A stretch of 64,000 nucleotides of DNA from Arthrobacter sp. 9AX (GCF_902506095.1 NZ_LR733293.1:1939885-2003884); one strand, 5' to 3'. Counted from the first letter of the stretch, positions 8,336 to 19,216 are shown. Program-made: numbers and translations. Notes: generated by a model not told the origin, from the sequence alone.

Positions 8336-10090
8336 TTACAGCCCCAGGTCCGCCTCGAAGGCGCCTTCTTCAAGGCGTGCCTTCAGGGTCTGGAGGAACC
8401 GGCCGGCGTCCGCGCCGTCCACCAGGCGGTGGTCGTAAGTCAGCGACAGGTACATCATGGAGCGGATGGCGATCGAGTCGTCGCCGTTCTCGTCCGAAAC
8501 AACCACGGGGCGCTTGACGATGGCGCCGGTGCCCAGGATGCCCACCTGCGGCTGGTTGATGATCGGGGTGTCGAACAGGGCGCCGACCGAACCGATGTTG
8601 GTGATGCTGAAAGTACCGCCGGACAGCTCGTCCGGGCCGATCTTGCCGTCGCGGGTGCGGCTTGCGACGTCGGCGATCTTGCCGGCCAGGCCGGCGAGGT
8701 TCAGGTTGCCGGCGTCGGAGATGACCGGAACCAGCAGGCCCTTGTCGGTGTCAACGGCGATGGCCAGGTGCTCAGCGTTGTGGTACGTGATCTCCTGCTT
8801 GTCCTCGTCGTAAGCAGCGTTGAGCTTGGGGTGCTGCTTGAGGGCCTCGGCAACAGCCTTGGCGATGAACGGCAGGAAGGTCAGCTTGGTGCCGTTCTGG
8901 GCCTGGAAGGAGTTTTTGGCCTTGAGGCGCAGCTTGGCGATCTTGGTCATGTCGACCTCGTGCACCTGCGTCAGCTGCGTGGAAACCTCGAGGGATTCGC
9001 GCATCCGGCGGGCGATGACCTGGCGGATGCGCGGCGCCTTCTGTGTGGTTCCGCGCAGTGAGGAAACAGCGGCGTTGGATGCTGCCGGGGCCGACGCGGC
9101 CGGTGCTGCTGCCGGGGCTGCGGCGGGAGCGGCCTTGGCTTCGGCGGCGGCAATGACGTCCTGCTTGCGGATGCGTCCACCCACGCCGGTGCCCGAGAGC
9201 GAGGCGATGTCCACACCGTGCTGGTTGGCAAGCTTGCGGACCAGGGGAGTGACGTAGCCGGACTCGGAGCCGCCGGCTGCGGGAGCTGCCTCGGCAGGTG
9301 CTGCGGCCGGGGCGGGCGCTGCTGCCGGTGCCGGGGCGGACGCGGGTGCTGCCGCCGGTGCCGGAGCGGCCTGCGGGGCAGGCGCTTCAGCCTTGGGAGC
9401 TTCCTCGGCTTTGGGTGCTTCCTGGGCAGGTGCGTCGGTGGAGGGTGCCTCTGCCGGGGCGGCAGCCGCGCCGGAGCCGATGACCGCCAGGACAGACCCG
9501 ACCTCTGCGGTTTCGTCTTCGTTGACGCGGATTTCCTGCAGGGTACCGGCAACGGGGGACGGGATCTCGGTGTCCACCTTGTCCGTGGAAACTTCCAGGA
9601 GCGGCTCGTCCACCTCAACGGAATCGCCGACGGCCTTCAGCCAGCGGGTCACGGTGCCTTCGGTGACGCTTTCGCCGAGGGCCGGCAGGGTGACCTCGTG
9701 GCCCTCGCCGCCGCCGGCGGCGGGAGCCGCGGGTGCTTCCCGGGAAGGTGCAGGCTGCGCGGGTGCTTCCTGGGCCGGAGCTTCCTCAGCCGGGGCAGCG
9801 GGTGCTTCCTGCGCAGGGGCTTCTTCGGCCGGTGCCGCGGAGCCGCCGCCGGAGCCGTCACCGATGCGGACCAACGGCGCGCCGACCTCGGCGGTCTCGT
9901 CCTCGGCAACCAGGATTTCCTCAATCACGCCAGCTACAGGAGAGGGGATTTCAGTGTCTACTTTGTCGGTGGAGACTTCGAGCAGCGGCTCGTCCACCTC
10001 TACCCGGTCACCTACCTGCTTGAGCCAGCGGGTGACGGTTCCTTCGGTGACGCTCTCACCGAGGGCGGGCAAGTTAACGGATTCAGACAT
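8336..10090 (-). CDS. sucB: Dihydrolipoamide acyltransferase E2 (2-oxoglutarate dehydrogenase type) with two lipoyl domains
   Basis: E2 core of a 2-oxoacid dehydrogenase complex, moving the acyl group from lipoamide to CoA. In order: lipoyl domain 1 with modified Lys in [11 protein letters not shown] (K43), a Pro/Ala/Glu linker, lipoyl domain 2 with the same motif (K171), a long Ala/Pro linker, the E3-binding domain ([14 protein letters not shown]), then the catalytic domain with H554 and D558 in YDHRLVDG. Length 584 residues. Actinobacterial E2s of this kind, annotated SucB, usually serve pyruvate and/or 2-oxoglutarate dehydrogenase. E1 is not in the window. The start MSESVNLP is set by homology; an in-frame upstream extension is untypical. 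It lies downstream of lpdA on the same strand. Confidence 0.93.
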   Translation of the reverse strand: MSESVNLPALGESVTEGTVTRWLKQVGDRVEVDEPLLEVSTDKVDTEIPSPVAGVIEEILVAEDETAEVGAPLVRIGDGSGGGSAAPAEEAPAQEAPAAPAEEAPAQEAPAQPAPSREAPAAPAAGGGEGHEVTLPALGESVTEGTVTRWLKAVGDSVEVDEPLLEVSTDKVDTEIPSPVAGTLQEIRVNEDETAEVGSVLAVIGSGAAAAPAEAPSTDAPAQEAPKAEEAPKAEAPAPQAAPAPAAAPASAPAPAAAPAPAAAPAEAAPAAGGSESGYVTPLVRKLANQHGVDIASLSGTGVGGRIRKQDVIAAAEAKAAPAAAPAAAPAASAPAASNAAVSSLRGTTQKAPRIRQVIARRMRESLEVSTQLTQVHEVDMTKIAKLRLKAKNSFQAQNGTKLTFLPFIAKAVAEALKQHPKLNAAYDEDKQEITYHNAEHLAIAVDTDKGLLVPVISDAGNLNLAGLAGKIADVASRTRDGKIGPDELSGGTFSITNIGSVGALFDTPIINQPQVGILGTGAIVKRPVVVSDENGDDSIAIRSMMYLSLTYDHRLVDGADAGRFLQTLKARLEEGAFEADLGL

Positions 10091-10205
10091 GTCGTCCCCG
10101 TTCTCCTTATTGATCTTTAGTGCGGATGATTGCAGCCTTGTTGGCCAGCCTAGTGCACCCGGCATTCTGTGCCGGGTGCACTAGGCCCTTTGGTACTTGG
10201 GGAGA

Positions 10206-11588
10206 CTAGCCGTGAAGGGGCTTGCCCGCGAGGGCAAGGTGGGCTTCGCCCAGGGCCTCGTTCTGTGTGGGGTGGGCGTGCACCAGCTGTGCCACATCCT
10301 CGGGGTAGGCTTCCCAGTTCACGATGAGCTGGGCTTCGCCCACCTGCTCGCCCATGCGGGCGCCGATCATGTGGACGCCCACCACGGGGCCGTCCTTTTG
10401 GCGGACCAGCTTGACCAGTCCGGAGGTGCCCAGGATGGAGCTTTTGCCGTTGCCGGCCAGGTTGTATTCCTGGGTCTGGACCTGGTCCTCGCCGAACTTC
10501 TCCTTGGCTGCCTTTTCGGTGTAGCCGACGGTTGCGATCTCGGGTTCGGAGTAGGTGACCTTGGGGATGTTGATGTCCTCGACGATCACCGGCTTGAGGC
10601 CGGCGATTTCCTCGGCCACGAAGATGCCCTGCTGGTAGCCGCGGTGTGCCAGCTGCACGCCCGGGACGATGTCGCCGACGGCGTAGATGTTTCCGACACC
10701 GGTGTGCAGGCGCTCGTCGGTGATAACGAAGCCGCGGTCGATGGTGATGCCGGCTTCCTCGTAACCGAGGTTCGCGGTGACGGGGCCGCGGCCGACGGCC
10801 ACGAGGAGCAGGTCCGCTTCGAAAGTCTTGCCGTCCACCAAGGTGACCTTGACGCCGTCGTTGTTCTGCTCAACGCCCTGGAAGAAGACGCCGGTGGAGA
10901 ACTTGATGCCGCGCTTCTTGAAGGCACGCTCGAAGTTCTTGACGATGGTGGCGTCCTCGTTGGGAACGAGGGAGGGCAGGCCCTCCACGATGGTGACATC
11001 CACGCCGAAGGACTTCCAGACGGAGGCGAACTCGACGCCGATCACGCCGCCGCCGAGGATGATGGCGCTCTTGGGGATGTAGTCCATGGTCAGGGCCTGG
11101 TCGGACGTGATGACCTTGCCGCCGATTTCCAGGCCCGGAAGGGTACGGGAGTAGGAACCCGTGGCCAGAATGATGTTCTTGCCCTTGTAGGCGGTGCCGT
11201 TCACCACGACGGTGTCGGTGCCCTGGAGCTTGCCCTCACCTTCGATGACGGTGATGCCCTTGGACTTGATGAGGCCCTGGAGGCCCTTGTACTTGCCGGC
11301 GATGATGCCGTCCTTGTACGCGTTGACGGCCGTGATGTCGATGCTGTCGAGGGTTACGTTCACGCCGTACTTGGCGGAATCACGGGCATGGTCTGCGAGC
11401 TCCGCAGAGTGCAGCAGTGCCTTGGTGGGGATGCAGCCGTTGTGGAGGCAGGTGCCGCCCAGCTTTGCCTTCTCCACGAGGCCGACGGTGAGGCCAAGCT
11501 GTACGGCCCGCAGGGCGGCGGCGTACCCACCGCTGCCTCCACCGAGTACCAGGATGTCGAATTCTTGCGCAGTTGCCTGATCGGCCAC
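10206..11588 (-). CDS. lpdA: Dihydrolipoamide dehydrogenase E3
   Basis: FAD-dependent enzyme that reoxidises the dihydrolipoamide of E2 with NAD+. The 460-residue product has the N-terminal FAD motif GGGSGGYAAA, the redox-active disulfide in GGTCLHNGCIP (C47 and C52), the NAD-binding GGGVIGVEFA, and the C-terminal active-site His/Glu in HAHPTQNE (H439, E444). It starts with GTG at 11588, preceded by GAGGGAG about 13 nt upstream. It lies 115 bp upstream of sucB on the same strand, so E3 and E2 are probably co-expressed. The upstream region has a candidate promoter and inverted repeats. Confidence 0.96.
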   Translation of the reverse strand: MADQATAQEFDILVLGGGSGGYAAALRAVQLGLTVGLVEKAKLGGTCLHNGCIPTKALLHSAELADHARDSAKYGVNVTLDSIDITAVNAYKDGIIAGKYKGLQGLIKSKGITVIEGEGKLQGTDTVVVNGTAYKGKNIILATGSYSRTLPGLEIGGKVITSDQALTMDYIPKSAIILGGGVIGVEFASVWKSFGVDVTIVEGLPSLVPNEDATIVKNFERAFKKRGIKFSTGVFFQGVEQNNDGVKVTLVDGKTFEADLLLVAVGRGPVTANLGYEEAGITIDRGFVITDERLHTGVGNIYAVGDIVPGVQLAHRGYQQGIFVAEEIAGLKPVIVEDINIPKVTYSEPEIATVGYTEKAAKEKFGEDQVQTQEYNLAGNGKSSILGTSGLVKLVRQKDGPVVGVHMIGARMGEQVGEAQLIVNWEAYPEDVAQLVHAHPTQNEALGEAHLALAGKPLHG

Positions 11589-11661
11589 TTAAACGCTCCC
11601 TCGCGTGAACGATGACGCGTTCTCTCGCGCATCATCTGGTCTTGGAACTTGCACTGCCGTG

Positions 11662-11690
11662 ATTATGTCAGCGTGCCTGTTCTCTTGCAT
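11662..11690 (-). promoter_or_regulatory. Candidate promoter for lpdA-sucB
   Basis: On the minus strand, ATGCAA (11690-11685) and CATAAT (11667-11662, 5 of 6 to the -10 consensus) are 17 bp apart and precede lpdA by about 75 bp. Confidence 0.35.
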
Positions 11691-11701
11691 TTGTGACTAC
11701 C

Positions 11702-11723
11702 GTGGTTCACCTTAGCGAACCAC
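11702..11723. repeat. Inverted repeat upstream of the lpdA promoter
   Basis: GTGGTTC and GAACCAC form perfect seven-base arms around eight bases. It lies just upstream of the candidate lpdA -35, where an activator or repressor could bind. A second, looser pair, GCTCCAC/GTGGAGC, lies at 11732-11760. Confidence 0.4.
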
Positions 11724-11778
11724 TTATCCATGCTCCACCTTGTCGCCTCGTTTGTGGAGCGCTTGTGTCGAGTGTCAC

Positions 11779-11824
11779 GCGCCCCTGCGGCGAAGGGAAC
11801 ATGTCCCCGCGCCGCAGGGTGCGC
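11779..11824 (-). terminator. Hairpin after pepA
   Basis: GCGCCCCTGCGGCG (11779-11792) pairs with CGCCGCAGGGTGCGC (11810-11824) with one mismatch. It directly follows the pepA stop on the minus strand. There is no T-run, so it may be a weak or Rho-assisted terminator. Confidence 0.55.
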
Positions 11825-11851
11825 TGCCCGCGTAAACGCGGCTGATGGTGT

Positions 11852-13378
11852 TCAGGCCGCTGCTGCCAGGAGGTCCTCTACATAGGCCACCAGGGTGCGG
11901 ACGGTGCAGCCCGTTCCCTGCTTGTGCGTGTAGCCATAGGGGCTCCCGTTGTTGAAGGAAGGCCCGGCGATGTCGATGTGGGCCCAGGGGATCTGTTCCC
12001 CGTCCTTGCCCTTACCCACGAATTCGCGCAGGAAAACGGCCGCCGTCATCATGCCGCCATGGCGTTCCCCGATATTGGCCAGGTCTGCCACCTGGGAATC
12101 GAGGCTGGCGCGCAGTTCTTCGGGGAGGGGCATGGGCCAGACGAGTTCGCCCGCACGGTCCGCTGCGGCCTTCAGGGCACCGGTGACGCTGTCCGAGCCC
12201 ATCACGCCTGCGGTGCGGTTGCCCAGGGCGATCAGCTGCGCACCGGTCAGCGTTGCGACATCGATGATGGCGTCGGGGAACTCGCGGCTTGCGGCCACGA
12301 TGCCGTCGGCCATCACCAGCCGGCCCTCGGCGTCGGTGTTCAGGACCTCAACGGTCTTGCCGCCGAACATGGTGAGGACGTCCGCAGGGCGGGAGGCCGC
12401 ACCTGAGGGCATGTTCTCCGCAATGCAAAGCCAGGCGGTCGCCTTCACCGGCAGGCCCAGTCCCGCGAGGGCCAGGACGGTGTTAAGGACGACGGCGGCA
12501 CCGGCCATATCGCTCTTCATGTCGCCCATGCCCAGGGCGGGCTTGATCGAGATGCCGCCGGTGTCGAAAGTAATGCCTTTGCCGACGAGGGCGATCTTCG
12601 ACGTTGCCCTCGCGGGGGAATATTCGACCTTCACCAGGCGGGGCTGGCGGGAAGAGCCCTTGCCCACGCCCATGATGCCGCCGAAGCCTTCCTTCTCAAG
12701 CCGCTTCTCGTCCCAGACTGTGACTTTGACGGGCAGGCCCTTGGCCAGGTCCCTCGCAGCTTCCGCGAACGTTTCCGGGTAGAGGTGGCTGGGCGGCTGG
12801 TTGACCAGCGACCGCGTGGCGTTGACTGCCTTGCCCAGCAGGCCTGCACGCTTCAGCGCGGCATCCACACCGTCAGTACCGGCCAGGTCCGTGAAGATGA
12901 CGGCATTTTTGACGGGATCCTTGAGGCCGTCCTGCGAGGACCGGAACTCGGTGAACGAATAGGCGCCGAGGGCGGCACCCTCTGCGACTGCCGCCACATC
13001 GGCGACGGACGCCGTCGGAAGCGCCAGCACAACAGTTGCGAGGCCGGCCAGCTGGCGGACAGCGGAGCCCGCGGCACGGCGCAGCGCTTCTTCCGTGAGC
13101 GGCTTTCCTGCCGATACGCTGCCGGCGCCGGCGAGGACCAGGATTCCGGCGCCCGTTTCCGGAAGGCCGGGGAGGCGGACGATCTGGTCCGCAGCGCCCG
13201 TGACGCCCAGTGACTTGAGGGAGTCGGCCAGCGCCTCGGCACTCTTGGCCGTCAGCGGGTTGTCCAGGAGGACCGGACCGTCGGTGCCCTTCCCGACGCC
13301 GATGACCACTGCGTCACTGGGGCTCTTCTTCAGGTCCCTGGTGAGGGTACTAAGGTTGATTTCAGTATTCTTGACCAC
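11852..13378 (-). CDS. pepA: Leucyl aminopeptidase (M17 family)
   Basis: Cytosolic two-metal aminopeptidase that removes N-terminal residues from peptides. The 508-residue protein has the metal-binding stretch GKGITFDTGG...MKSDMAGAA and the M17 signature NTDAEGRL. Start GTG at 13378 with GAGGAC about 9 nt upstream. Together with the tricorn protease it adds to the peptide-recycling capacity encoded here. Divergent from the PAC2 gene. The 258-bp gap between them shows no clear promoter to me. Confidence 0.96.
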   Translation of the reverse strand: MVKNTEINLSTLTRDLKKSPSDAVVIGVGKGTDGPVLLDNPLTAKSAEALADSLKSLGVTGAADQIVRLPGLPETGAGILVLAGAGSVSAGKPLTEEALRRAAGSAVRQLAGLATVVLALPTASVADVAAVAEGAALGAYSFTEFRSSQDGLKDPVKNAVIFTDLAGTDGVDAALKRAGLLGKAVNATRSLVNQPPSHLYPETFAEAARDLAKGLPVKVTVWDEKRLEKEGFGGIMGVGKGSSRQPRLVKVEYSPARATSKIALVGKGITFDTGGISIKPALGMGDMKSDMAGAAVVLNTVLALAGLGLPVKATAWLCIAENMPSGAASRPADVLTMFGGKTVEVLNTDAEGRLVMADGIVAASREFPDAIIDVATLTGAQLIALGNRTAGVMGSDSVTGALKAAADRAGELVWPMPLPEELRASLDSQVADLANIGERHGGMMTAAVFLREFVGKGKDGEQIPWAHIDIAGPSFNNGSPYGYTHKQGTGCTVRTLVAYVEDLLAAAA

Positions 13379-13637
13379 AGGGATCAGTCCTCAATTCTCG
13401 AGAGATGTTCGGGCAGGGATGCATGTTCGGCGCTCTGCCAAGGATGCCCGGATTGCCGTCGTTCGGGACGCAGCCCGGGTGTCTGCAAGCCCGTCCGGCA
13501 GGCCAGTTCCGATCGTAGCCCGTCCCCGCCTGAGCCGGTGAATTTCCTGAGACATGCGCCACACCGGCGGCTGGAATGAGCGGCTGTCCTGCGGCGTTGT
13601 AGAGGATATCCACCCGCACCTATGAAAGGAACATGCC

Positions 13638-14576
13638 GTGCTTGAACGGTTCTCCGGCTCCCTGCTGGATCCCGACGCGCTTTATGCAAGCAACATTGAG
13701 CTGTTCCACAGCCCGGAGCTCAAGGGGCTGAACCTGGTGATGGGCTTCACCGGCTTCGCCGACGCCGGGTACGTGGTGAAGCAGATCAATGCCGAACTGC
13801 TGGACTCGCTGGACGCCCAGCCCGTCGCAGTCTTTGACGCCGACCAGCTGATTGATTACCGCTCCCGCAGGCCGCACCTGACCTTCGTCGAGGACCACCT
13901 GCAGGACTACCAGGAACCCCGCCTCGCCCTCTACCGGCTCGTGGACGGCCTGGGCAACCCCTTCCTGCTGCTGGCCGGCTTCGAACCGGACCTGCAATGG
14001 GAACGGTTCGCCCGCGCAGTGGTGGGCATCGTGGAGAAACTCGACGTTAACCTGGTCACCTGGATCCACTCCATCCCCATGCCCGTTCCGCACACCCGCC
14101 CGGTGGGCGTCACCGTGCATGGCAACCGGCCGGAGCTGATCGAGGGCATCTCGGTGTGGAAGCCCACCGTGGAGGTGCCCGCCGCCGTGGGCCACATCCT
14201 GGAACTTCGCCTCGTGGAGGCGGGCCGGAACGTGGCCGGTTACGTGATCCACGTTCCGCACTATCTGGCCGAGGCCGAGTACCCCACGGCCGCCGTGGCA
14301 GGCCTGGAATACCTGGGCGCCGCCACCTCGCTGATGCTTCCCTCGGACCGGCTCCGCGAAGCCGGCCGCGAGGTCAGCCGCCAGATTGCCGAGCAGATCG
14401 ACGCCTCCGAAGAAGTCCAGCAGGTGGTCTCGCGGCTTGAGTCCCGGTACGACGAAAAGGCCGAAGGCACCGTCCGCCGCTCGCTCCTCGCGGACGAGAA
14501 TGACGAGCTGCCCAACGCCGATGTCCTCGGCGCTGCCGTGGAGGCCTATCTCGCCCGTGAGAACCCCGGCCAGTAG
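13638..14576 (+). CDS. PAC2-family protein
   Basis: A 312-residue protein with the PAC2 (proteasome-assembly-chaperone-like) fold. Typical segments are NLVMGFTGFADAGYV near residue 32, FDADQLIDYRSRRP near 67 and VHGNRPELIEG with YVIHVPHYLAEAEYP further on. Such proteins are conserved in actinobacteria, many of which have proteasomes, but their biochemical role is not settled. The C-terminal 80 residues are charged and likely helical. GTG start at 13638 with AAGGA 7 nt upstream. An ATG five bases earlier is out of frame. Confidence 0.88.
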   Translation: MLERFSGSLLDPDALYASNIELFHSPELKGLNLVMGFTGFADAGYVVKQINAELLDSLDAQPVAVFDADQLIDYRSRRPHLTFVEDHLQDYQEPRLALYRLVDGLGNPFLLLAGFEPDLQWERFARAVVGIVEKLDVNLVTWIHSIPMPVPHTRPVGVTVHGNRPELIEGISVWKPTVEVPAAVGHILELRLVEAGRNVAGYVIHVPHYLAEAEYPTAAVAGLEYLGAATSLMLPSDRLREAGREVSRQIAEQIDASEEVQQVVSRLESRYDEKAEGTVRRSLLADENDELPNADVLGAAVEAYLARENPGQ

Positions 14577-14653
14577 GAGCACTGTCCGCTGAAAACTGCC
14601 GCACCCCGGACAGCGTGGAACGCGCTGCTGCCGGGGCGCGCACGGGGGCCGGG

Positions 14654-14659
14654 CATAAT
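14654..14659 (+). promoter_or_regulatory. Candidate -10 for the MFS transporter gene (leaderless)
   Basis: CATAAT (5 of 6 to consensus) ends 6 nt before the GTG at 14666. There is no Shine-Dalgarno sequence. Confidence 0.4.
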
Positions 14660-14665
14660 AAAGAA

Positions 14666-16012
14666 GTGACTGCACCCCGAGCCTGGCTGATCTGGACCAT
14701 TGGAATCTTCGGGTACCTGGTGGCAGTTTCCCAGCGCACCTCATTCGGGGTGGTGGGGCTGGAAGCCACGGAACGCTTCCACGCCAGCGCATCGGCCATC
14801 TCGTTCTTCACGGTCCTCCAGCTCCTCGTGTACGCCGGGCTGCAGATCCCGGTGGGGCTGCTGGTGGACCGGTTCGGCTCCCGCGCCATGATCGCCGGCG
14901 GCGCCGTGCTGATGGGACTCGGACAGCTCCAGCTGGCCTTTGCCGACAGCATTCCCGGCGGTGTGGCCGGCCGGGTCCTCGTCGGCGCCGGCGACGCCAT
15001 GACCTTTATTTCGGTGATCCGCCTGATCCCGCTCTGGTTTGCGCCTGCCCGGGTGCCGCTGGTGACGCAGTTGACCGGTATGTCCGGCCAGTTGGGGCAG
15101 CTGTTCAGCGTCCTGCCGTTCGCGTTCGTCCTCCACACTGCCGGCTGGACCCCGGCGTTCCTGATGCTGGCCGGGATGTCGGGACTCGCCGTCGTCCTGG
15201 TCATTCTGCTCCTGCAGGATGTGCCGCCGGGTACAGAAAGGCCGCAGGCGCAGCAGGGACTGAAGGCCACCGGCGCCTCGCTGGCCCGCGCCTGGCGCCA
15301 GCCGGGGACGCGGCTGGGCCTGTGGAGCCATTTCACCATTCAGTTCAGCGGAACTGTTTTTGCCATGACGTGGGGCTATCCGTTCCTGATTTCCGGCCAG
15401 GGCCTTGCTGCCGGAACCGTGGCCGCCCTGATGGCGCTGTACGTGGCGGCCGCCATGGCGGTGGGGCCCTTCATCGGGCGCTTTGTTTCCCGGCACCCGC
15501 TGCGGCGCTCCACCATGGTCCTCCTGATTGCTGGCGCCACCGCCGGTGCCTGGGCAGCGGTCCTGCTGACGCCGGGGCGTTCGCCGCTGTGGCTTCTGGC
15601 CGGCCTGGTGGTGGTGCTTGCCATCGGCGGTCCCGGTTCGATGATCGGCTTTGACTTTGCGCGCACTTTCAACCCGGCACACCGGATCGGCGCGGCCACC
15701 GGAATTGTGAACGTGGGCGGATTCATCGCCGCGCTGGTGGCCATTTTCCTCATCGGCCTGGTCCTGGACGTGTTGTACGCCAGCGGGTACTCGAACGGCG
15801 AACTGTACGGGCTGGACCCGTTCCGGATCGCCATGAGCGTCCAGTTTGTGCTGCTGGGCATCGGCGCGGTGGCCATGCTGGTGTGCCGGCGGAAGGTGCG
15901 CCGGCAGATGGCGGCGCAGGGTGTTGTGGTGCCGCCCCTTCGCAGCGCCCTGGCCCGCCAGCGCCGGGAAAACCTGGCCCGCCGCAGCAGGGCAGCCGCT
16001 TCGGACGACTGA
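14666..16012 (+). CDS. Major facilitator superfamily transporter
   Basis: A 448-residue membrane protein with about 12 transmembrane helices. The loop GLLVDRFGSRAMIAGG after helix 2 is the MFS DRxGRR-like motif. ERFHASASAISFF and RVLVGAGDAMTFISVIRLIPLWF resemble NarK/OFA-like or sugar-phosphate-type porters, but the substrate cannot be read. The C-terminus is basic and cytoplasmic. An in-frame ATG 51 bases upstream exists, but the GTG gives the normal N-terminus (TAPRAWLIWTIG) and fits the -10 spacing. Confidence 0.88.
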   Translation: MTAPRAWLIWTIGIFGYLVAVSQRTSFGVVGLEATERFHASASAISFFTVLQLLVYAGLQIPVGLLVDRFGSRAMIAGGAVLMGLGQLQLAFADSIPGGVAGRVLVGAGDAMTFISVIRLIPLWFAPARVPLVTQLTGMSGQLGQLFSVLPFAFVLHTAGWTPAFLMLAGMSGLAVVLVILLLQDVPPGTERPQAQQGLKATGASLARAWRQPGTRLGLWSHFTIQFSGTVFAMTWGYPFLISGQGLAAGTVAALMALYVAAAMAVGPFIGRFVSRHPLRRSTMVLLIAGATAGAWAAVLLTPGRSPLWLLAGLVVVLAIGGPGSMIGFDFARTFNPAHRIGAATGIVNVGGFIAALVAIFLIGLVLDVLYASGYSNGELYGLDPFRIAMSVQFVLLGIGAVAMLVCRRKVRRQMAAQGVVVPPLRSALARQRRENLARRSRAAASDD

Positions 16013-16151
16013 CCGGTCTGCCTTCCCGGCAGCGGCTGACTAATCCTGCACAGGCTGTGTTCCAGGGGATTGGACAGATGCCGGCCACCCGGTTTCCACA
16101 TAGCCGAGGCTGGCGCTTTTGACCGGGTGCCCGCAGGCGAATGCTGGAGCC

Positions 16152-17468
16152 ATGACACCTCCAGAACGCCTGACAGTCCGCGGCCCGGAAGACATCCTGG
16201 GCTTCATTCCCCATTCGCTGGGATACTGGCCGGCCAACAGCCTCGTCGCCATGACCCTGCAGGGCAAACGGCTGGGGGCCACCCTGCGGCTGGATCTCCC
16301 AGGCCCCGGGGCCCTGGCGGACGCTGGCGCCTTCGCCGGAACGGTCTGCGGTTACCTGGAGGCTGATGAGCATGCCGACGGTACCCTGCTGGCGCTCTTC
16401 AGCAACAACGGCTGGCTGTCCGGGCCAGGCTGCCACGGCGGATTGCTGTCCGGGCTGCAAGCGGCCCTGTGCGGAGCCGGCATGCCCGTCAAAGAAGCCT
16501 GGTATGTGGGTGACCGCTACTGGCGGCACGCGTGGTGTGCCTACCCCTCGTGCTGCCCGGTGCCGGGCCGTCCTGTGCAGCAGATCCGGGACAGCCTGCT
16601 CAGTACCGAGATGGTGTACCGGGGCAGCAGCGTGGGGCCGCCTCCCGAAGCACGGCCCGCGCCGGTGCCTGTGCCGGCAGCCCATCGCGCAGCGGTGCTG
16701 GAGGCCGAGGCTGTGTGGTGGGCCCAGTTGGAACTTCGGCGGAGCAGCCGTCCTCAGTTTGAGGCGGTGCTGCGGCAATGGGAAGCGATGCTGGCCCGGC
16801 CCGCCCACCTCGTGCAGCCGTCCGTACACCGGGAAGCCTTCCTCAGGGCCACGCTGCTGGTGCCCGCCTGGCGCGACGCCCTCCTGGTGATGGCTGCCGC
16901 CGGCAAATCGGCGGCATCGGCGGGCGCCGAAGAGTTCGGGACCTTCGGCGGTGACGCCGGATTGCGGCCCCTGGAGCCGGCAGCGGACGATGCACAGCAG
17001 GGAAGCGTGCCGGCCGGGGCGGACACGACCGGCGCTCCCTCCCATGCCATGCAGGCCGTGGACATGCAGGCTGTGGACATCAAGGGCATCGGCATGTCCG
17101 ATGTCCCCGGCGGAAGCCTGCTGATGTCCGCCGGCGGGCAGGGAACCCCGGGCTACGGGGACGTATTGATGGGCAACGGGCCGGCAGTCCCGCAGTGGCA
17201 GACGATGGAAGCCCTCGACGCCGTCCTGGGACAACTGGCCCTCCTGGGCGGAGCGCCTGCAGCGGCGGCGTTAACGGGAAGGGGCTGGATCGCCTGGAGC
17301 CGCGGGAGAGGTTCGTATGCGGCGGCATACCTCAGTGAGGCCCTGGAGGTTGAGCCCGGCTACCGGCTGGCGGAACTGCTGCTTGAGATGGTCCGCCGCG
17401 GCGCTGTGTGCGGGTGGGCGTCACGGAAGGAGGCCGCCTGGCAGAAGTTCCGGCCGGACGTTGCCTGA
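16152..17468 (+). CDS. DUF4192-family protein
   Basis: A 438-residue protein beginning TPPERLTVRGPEDILGFIPHSLGYWPANSLVAM, the characteristic N-terminus of DUF4192 proteins, which are restricted to actinobacteria and have no known function. The C-terminal segment AALTGRGWIAWSRGRGSYAAAYLSEALEVEPGYRLAELL is the conserved family end, with a TPR-like look. The middle is Gly/Ala/Met-rich. ATG at 16152 is preceded by GGAG with short spacing. It is next to sigA, but the 309-bp gap suggests separate transcription. Confidence 0.85.
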   Translation: MTPPERLTVRGPEDILGFIPHSLGYWPANSLVAMTLQGKRLGATLRLDLPGPGALADAGAFAGTVCGYLEADEHADGTLLALFSNNGWLSGPGCHGGLLSGLQAALCGAGMPVKEAWYVGDRYWRHAWCAYPSCCPVPGRPVQQIRDSLLSTEMVYRGSSVGPPPEARPAPVPVPAAHRAAVLEAEAVWWAQLELRRSSRPQFEAVLRQWEAMLARPAHLVQPSVHREAFLRATLLVPAWRDALLVMAAAGKSAASAGAEEFGTFGGDAGLRPLEPAADDAQQGSVPAGADTTGAPSHAMQAVDMQAVDIKGIGMSDVPGGSLLMSAGGQGTPGYGDVLMGNGPAVPQWQTMEALDAVLGQLALLGGAPAAAALTGRGWIAWSRGRGSYAAAYLSEALEVEPGYRLAELLLEMVRRGAVCGWASRKEAAWQKFRPDVA

Positions 17469-17777
17469 AAGGCAGTGGCCGGGACACCTGAAGGTTGAGG
17501 CACCAGGGCTGCCGCCGGGGCACTTCAACGCCGAGCTGGCGGACCGCGGGGAGGTCCTATTCGGGGAAACGTGAGACAATGGTTGCCGAGACCCGGTTGG
17601 GTCCGTGTATCGAGTGCTTGTAGCTGGTCCTTCCGGGGAACATTACAGCCGCTCCGGCAGTTCTACTTATAGACTCTGCCGGCCGTGGTGGCGCTTGGTT
17701 TCCACCACGGACTTGACAGGGTCATAGTGGTGTTGCCCGTATGGCGATTCCACAGACCACCGCTAGAAAGGTTTTCT
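17469..17777. other. Intergenic leader region upstream of sigA (309 bp)
   Basis: No plausible gene. It holds two back-to-back inverted repeats (17654-17682 and 17683-17710), a TTGACA at 17713-17718 without a convincing -10 at normal spacing, a TTGTAG (17618) to CATTAC (17641) pair 17 bp apart, and the Shine-Dalgarno GAAAGG just before the sigA GTG. The sigA promoter may lie upstream of the hairpins, making them part of the mRNA leader. Confidence 0.5.
17654..17710. repeat. Two adjacent inverted repeats in the sigA leader
   Basis: CCGGCAG/CTGCCGG (17654-17660 with 17676-17682) and immediately next to it CCGTGGTGG/CCACCACGG (17683-17691 with 17702-17710, ten-base loop). Both are perfect stems. 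Confidence 0.6.
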
Positions 17778-19088
<1,311 letters not shown>

Positions 19089-19104
19089 AACAAGGAAGCA
19101 TGAC

Positions 19105-19160
19105 AAAGCGGCCCGCCGGCTGCGGTGCCCCAAAGGGTGCTGCGGCCGGCGGGCCGCTTT
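19105..19160 (+). terminator. Terminator of sigA
   Basis: A perfect 16-base stem, AAAGCGGCCCGCCGGC (19105-19120) with its complement at 19145-19160, ending in CTTT and followed by GCTTG. Confidence 0.9.
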
Positions 19161-19216
19161 GCTTGATACGGTCATTGGCCCCTATGCATGGCTTCCGAAA
19201 CACGGCTTAAACGAAG

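Noticed and set aside
7907..9061. Long plus-strand frame over sucB
   Set aside because: A shadow of the minus-strand membrane-protein and sucB genes. It is low-complexity Val/Asp/Gly-rich with no recognisable fold. Similar shadows over lpdA, parE, acnA, parC and cydA were dropped for the same reason.
13597..13626. TTGTAG-18-TATGAA promoter for the PAC2 gene
   Set aside because: The -10 would overlap the ribosome binding site and leave too short a leader for it to be used.
17713..17718. TTGACA as a firm sigA -35
   Set aside because: No acceptable -10 is found 16-18 bp downstream, so it is mentioned only as a possibility.
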